Positions 14,919 to 19,507 of a stretch of 19,507 bases of DNA are shown in pieces. How positions within the stretch are numbered: the stretch's first letter is position 1; each line of letters opens with the position of its first letter. The position numbers and the translations under genes are program-made. The DNA is taken from contig JBBHKE010000308.1 of the NCBI GenBank assembly GCA_037447655.1, positions 1 to 19,507 on the forward strand, in the 5' to 3' direction. The notes below the pieces were generated by a model. The model worked only from the letters and a program-made list of their open reading frames with translations, did no database searches and had not been told where the DNA came from. The stretch comes from Zygnema cylindricum (lineage: Eukaryota > Streptophyta > Zygnematophyceae > Zygnematales > Zygnemataceae).

Positions 14919-17900
14919 TTAGGCCAGTTCATCTGAGAACCTTCCAGAACTACCATTAGCAAGCCCTTGGAGATGCTCGATCAAATCGTCTCTTGTCTCC
15001 TTTGAAAAGCCCCATTCTCCGAGAACGGAACTGGCGATGGTTCTCTGTGAACTATGCCTCCGGAGCTCCTCCAGTCTGGTCTCTATGAGTGGGAGGACCA
15101 AAGGACCTGTGCCCAGTCGAGTAAGAATGGAGACTTCTACTTGGTAAGACCGAGAATGAAATATCGGCGGAAAAGGATATGGAATGGCCAGAGGTTGCTG
15201 TGACAGAGTGATGTGACGGACTGCTGGTCTTCCTCCTTCCAACTGCAAGCTCGATTGCAAAGCTCTTTGCCGAATAGAATGGCCAACATAATGGGAAGTA
15301 CCTGCAGATACGGAGAGACTCAATGAGAATGAGAATGGGAATCAATGAGAATAAGAATGAGAATATTAAAATGTGAATCAATGAGAATGAGGATGAGAAT
15401 ACGAATCGATGAGAATGACAATCGATGCGGATGAGAATGAGAATGAGAATCAATGAGAACAAGATGAGAATCTATGAAAATGAGAATGAGAATGAGAATC
15501 AATGAGAACAAGATAAGAATCTATGAAAATGAGAATGAGAATGAGAATCAGAATCGGAACGAGAAAGAAAACAAGAATCAATAAGAATGAGAATGGATGA
15601 AAAAAAGAGAATGCATATATCATAACCTCAGTCAAGCACAAAGAAAGGACAACAGGTAAGGAAGAATAAAGTGAGCACCTCCCAAAGGGTGGTCCCGAAA
15701 GACGAGGGCCTCCGCAAAGGTATCGTTGCTCTTGTACTGCTCCGCCACAGGAGCCAAACTCGCAGCTTCTAACCTCACCGGACCTGTGACAACATGTCAC
15801 AAACAGAAAAAATGTATTCCTCTTCGGTTGAACGCTGATGCGACAATCTTCAAAAGCAGTTGACTGACTTCTTTACAGGAACTCTATACCGGTTTGCTTA
15901 CAAAATTTCAGTTGCTCAGAGTAACAGAATAATGCAACAGTATAAAGAATAAAGCCTTACTAAAACAAAACACAAAAGGAACCATAAATGTAGATACTTA
16001 TTACAGACATGACTGCAATACAGCACTTCAAAAGAAAAAGAACGGTCACATAACAGTCGGCCCAGCAAAGTCCATCGCAAGCGAATACCACATGATTGAC
16101 TCGTGAAAACTAAAGAAACGGGCAATAATCGATTTACCAGATAAGCTTGGTGCTGGAAGAGACATTGCTGCAAAGGCGATTTTACAAGTTGGTGTTCGAG
16201 CCAGGAGGTGGACAAGACTGGCTGCATCTACAGCTCCTATAGATCCTCCAAAGGGCGATAATCGATAAGGCATTGTTACATTATCAAGAGCCGCGGCATA
16301 AACAGCGCTTGTTTGGAAAGCCCGAGTATCATCCACGAGTAAATCGGAAAAAACTCCTGACCAAGCCATCCATGGAACTATTCAGCTATATATCCTTTGC
16401 ATGTGAGCCCGAAGTCACTCTAATAACCTGTCTGTGGCCTCAAATTCCATCGCCACTTCTGGACCAACCAACTATCTGATTCTTCTCTTTTTTTATCTGT
16501 TAATGTATTTTTTAGTCCCGTAAAAGTGTTGTTTTCATGGCCTCATTAGCTCTTCCCTCCCACATTTTTCTTTTAAAAACAACGGAAATGAATTATCACC
16601 CACCACCAAGGGATTGCCTCCCAAGTGGAACATAGAGGTTGGCCCGAGAAGATAAAACCGCGAAGGATAAACAGCTTGTAAGACTGTCAATCAGGGGGGG
16701 CAACCGATTGGAATGGCCCCAAGAGGCCTCAGGTGGTTGGAGGGAAAAGAGAAGCCGTGAAACTTTTGAATAGTCATCGTCCAATTCACCCAAAACCTCA
16801 GCAGAAAGAGCAGAAAATCCCGCAGTCTCGTCTACAGAGAATTGGAATGCCTGTTTTCACAGAAGGAAACAACTGTAACAGTCTGTCAGGCTCCTGAAAA
16901 ATGGCCCCGGAAATGGACAGTAAAATTTTCGCAACCAAAATTTTCCCCTAATTTGAATGCATTGCCCAGCCCCAAGAACATACCATGTCACAAATGTCAA
17001 ACTGAAATCATCGACTCCATGTAAACCAGGCATAATTAGGAATTAGTGGCCTTTTCAGCTATGCTTGGGATTTGATTTCCTAAACAGTCCTAATTCGACA
17101 GTCTCACCTGCAAGTTATCACAGCCCTCCGCAAGCACTCTCACTCGTTCGCCTATCTCATCTACATTTTCCCCATCCTCAATTAAAGACTGTCCTTCCAC
17201 ATAGCTTCGAGATTGGGAAAAGGGCTCGTCTCCTCCCCAGGGTGCTTTGAGCTCCAGGACAGTCGATGGATGAAAAGGTGCCTTCAAATAGTCCGTCCAA
17301 TATTGCACTCTGTCAGTAAATCTGTCCAATCCTGTGTCCGTCGAAACCTCGGACAATAAGCCTCCACTTTTATTTCCTGCTTCCTCTCTCCTGTCATTAT
17401 CGACTCTTGCCGATGTGCTCTCTCCATAAGACTGTGTGATGTTTGTGGACTTCTCTGATCTGTATTCGTTTTCTTCTTCCTCAAGGCTGACCTGAAATGC
17501 AGTTTTCTTGACTGCTTGGGCTTTGTGTAGCCCCCGGGGGCCATTCCTGTAATGCAACAGAGACATGGATCATAAGCAATAAAACAAAGGTCATATGGAC
17601 CTCGCTGGAGCGACATCCACTGGAAGAAGTGGTATAAGGCATGAGTTTTGTATAATGGAAGTTAGAGATATACCAGGTGACCACAGATGAAAGGTCAGCC
17701 GCAGATGGTGGCTCATAAAGTGTTCCGGTAGATTTGACAGCACCAAGACTGCCTACAAGGAGGCAAATAAAGTGTGAACATCATCAGAGCGAGCTTTAGG
17801 CAGACAGTAACTTTTTTGAAGACCGTTTTCAAATCGAACAGCTCCCAAAAACGATTAGCGTCAGGAATCCATAAGTTAGCTTTTCAGCTTGGAGCGTAGA

Positions 17901-18353
17901 CAACTCAACCACTGTCTGGTTTCTCCACAAGTGTCCTCTAACTCCTATCTACATTTCGGTTATGATGGTAGCAATACAGATGGAACATCAAAACTAAAAA
18001 AGCCCACCTTTCACATCAACCGCGATAAGCCGGGGAGTATATGTGGCCATGCCCTGCAAGAGACCACTCGCGTCTGAGTGAGAAAAGGAGACATCTCCTT
18101 AGACAATTGAAATGAAGTAGTATGCAAGTCAAACCGCAATAATTGGCAACTCATGCACACAAGTTTTAAATACAAAACTAGCGGATGAGTGAGAAGTAGC
18201 AATATTCTACACCAACAGCAGTATGAGAAGTGTAGGCATCAAAACGGAAAAAAGTACCTCGCGTGTTTCGCCAACTCTGTAGAGAACATTAGAGTCAATT
18301 TCAGCAATATGAGTGTCCTCGGAAGATTCGGGGTGGAGTCCCAACAACTCATC
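14919..18353 (-). CDS. DML1: DML1/Misato-family tubulin-like protein, exons 2-9 (first exon not seen)
   Basis: This family has tubulin-like sequence. Animal Misato acts in mitochondrial morphology and spindle assembly, and yeast DML1 in mitochondrial DNA inheritance; the plant role is less clear. Eight GT-AG exons join in phase: 18258-18353, 18008-18053, 17674-17752, 17108-17546, 16604-16850, 16138-16377, 15679-15783 and 14919-15301 (stop TAA). They give about 544 residues. Family motifs are VLYRVGETREG, TYTPRLIAVDVKGSLGAVK, VQYWTDYLK with a nearby HP, EGCDNLQ, an FSVDETAGFSALSAEVL segment, AVYAAALDNVTMPYRL and IPYPFPPIF. Only about 25 N-terminal residues, which should end just before DELLGL, are missing, and I found no matching exon between 18354 and 19507. 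Exon 5 carries a hydrophilic, acidic insert. The exon 6/7 junction is least certain: acceptors before 16377 and within the next 30 bases both keep phase. Confidence 0.92.
15321..15600. repeat. GAGAAT-rich microsatellite in the last intron of DML1
   Basis: The last intron (15302-15678) is mostly variations of (GAGAAT)n with interspersed CAATGA. A 49-bp higher-order unit starts at 15433, 15482 and 15531. On the transcribed strand it reads as pyrimidine-rich ATTCTC repeats. Minus-strand open frames made of LILI..DSHSH-like repeats here come from the microsatellite. Confidence 0.92.
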
Positions 18354-19465
18354 CTGCAAAAGTCAACAATGTGCCTTATTGGTCATACACAGAATCATGT
18401 GGAAGAGAAAAATAAACACAACTATATTTTATTACCCAACATAACATGGCATATATGAAAGATGACGCCTTCTGTGATGGGTTCAGTTAGAGCGAACGTC
18501 AACAATTTCATTAGTATTACAGGTTCCTAGACGATTGAGTGCACAACTTCTTGTCACAAATAATCAGCCCTCTTGAGTCTTTCACACCTAAATACACTGG
18601 CATGCGCAATTTGAGCCACAAAAATAAAAACTATTTTCCATAACTAATGGCAGACAATGTACAATACAATACAATGAAGAAAACATGATAACAGAACGAA
18701 CCACACTCACATCAAATCGAAATTTCAAAAAAATACTTGCCCTCTAGATGTACTCAATAAGTCTAAGGCCGGACATAGAACTGAAACATATCTACATCTT
18801 TTACAAGAGCTCTACTTCTTTTTGCATTTAAAAAAAACCGCGTCAAAACTTAACAAGATTGTTAGCAACCAATCCATGGGATTGCAACATGAAGCCATAT
18901 TCCTCTCCAAAATTTGTTTTCACTGATTTGTACGCTGTATACTATGAGATGTCGCCATTATCATGTTGTTGAATGAGCTTCACCTTACTGCTTTTAGACA
19001 TATGCATTGGAAACTGAAACAAACATAAGGGGATTTCAAAAAAAAATCTCACCGCATTTGGCAAACAACAAAAAACACTGATGGTAAATAACAACATTTC
19101 TCTAAAATCTTTACATTTCACACCGTGTAGAGTGACAAAGACGTTTTTTGATTCTGCTAGTACCATTACGTTTGTTAAAACCTATTATCTGGCTTACTTT
19201 CCAAGAAATTTGAGGAACATTTATAACCCATAAAGCTTTAGGTCGGTAAAAAGTGGCGATAAAAGGTCCAGTGACTTGGGTCCTAGTGTGGAACGATGCT
19301 ATCCAGTATGTCTACGACTCCTACATACAAGCACGAGAAAAAGACAAAATGGGAAAAAAGACAAAAAAAAAAGACAAAACGGCAAAAGGAGACAAAGGAG
19401 ACAAAGAAGAAAAAACGGAAAAAAAATGAAAAAGACAAACACAATTGGAAAAGACATAAAAAATT

Positions 19466-19507
<42 letters not shown>
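18354..19507. other. Probable first intron of DML1 (no exon recognised)
   Basis: No segment on the minus strand looks like the expected start of the protein (a short exon with a GxxxNFxGxHFWN-like motif ending at a GT donor). The region is AT-rich. Its right end (from about 19330) is almost free of T on the plus strand, with AAAGACAAAA words, and ends in an (AG)n tract. I see nothing else. Confidence 0.5.
19479..19507. repeat. (AG)n microsatellite at window edge
   Basis: At least 14 AG units run to the end of the window. On the gene strand it is (CT)n, common in plant promoters, 5' UTRs and first introns, but its length beyond the edge is unknown. Confidence 0.95.

Noticed and set aside
15052-15800. 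Minus-strand frames rich in Leu-Ile and Ser-His repeats
   Set aside because: They translate the intronic GAGAAT microsatellite and spill into exons in the wrong frame.

Overview
The window looks like part of a land-plant nuclear genome. On the right is a spliced gene with short GT-AG introns. On the left are nested Ty1/copia retrotransposons whose primer-binding site matches the plant form of initiator tRNA-Met. I cannot name the species.

Layout, left to right: (i) 1-929 has no recognised gene, only small repeats. (ii) About 930-1396 is the right-hand part of an old copia-type LTR (LTR C), followed by a GC-rich 26-bp tandem array (1397-1782), hairpin-rich DNA (1864-2002) and a roughly 160-bp segment F (1986-2144). 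(iii) 2145-12840 is copia element B. Its 5' LTR is split by a complete, younger copia element A (2708-9161), which is bounded by the 5-bp target duplication GACAC. A has two LTRs of about 1050 bp, PBS, gag, protease, integrase, RT/RNase H and a polypurine tract, but its reading frame carries eight in-frame stops and one frameshift. B keeps gag with a five-fold 11-residue repeat and only scraps of the end of pol, so it is non-autonomous. (iv) 12841-12998 is a second, diverged copy of F. With the chimeric end of B's 3' LTR, it suggests that an unequal or ectopic LTR crossover joined B to an insertion-free F copy. (v) 13354-14131 is a non-coding terminal-inverted-repeat element flanked by TA. (vi) 14919-18353, minus strand, is a cellular gene: exons 2-9 of a DML1/Misato-family tubulin-like protein. 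The first exon (about 25 residues) is not visible and probably lies beyond the right edge.

The most interesting observation is that both copia elements have a primer-binding site complementary to the inside (anticodon arm) of initiator tRNA-Met, as in Drosophila copia, rather than to the tRNA 3' end. In addition, the ATG created by complementarity to the CAU anticodon lies in frame with gag in both elements. Differences and divergences quoted here are hand counts and approximate.
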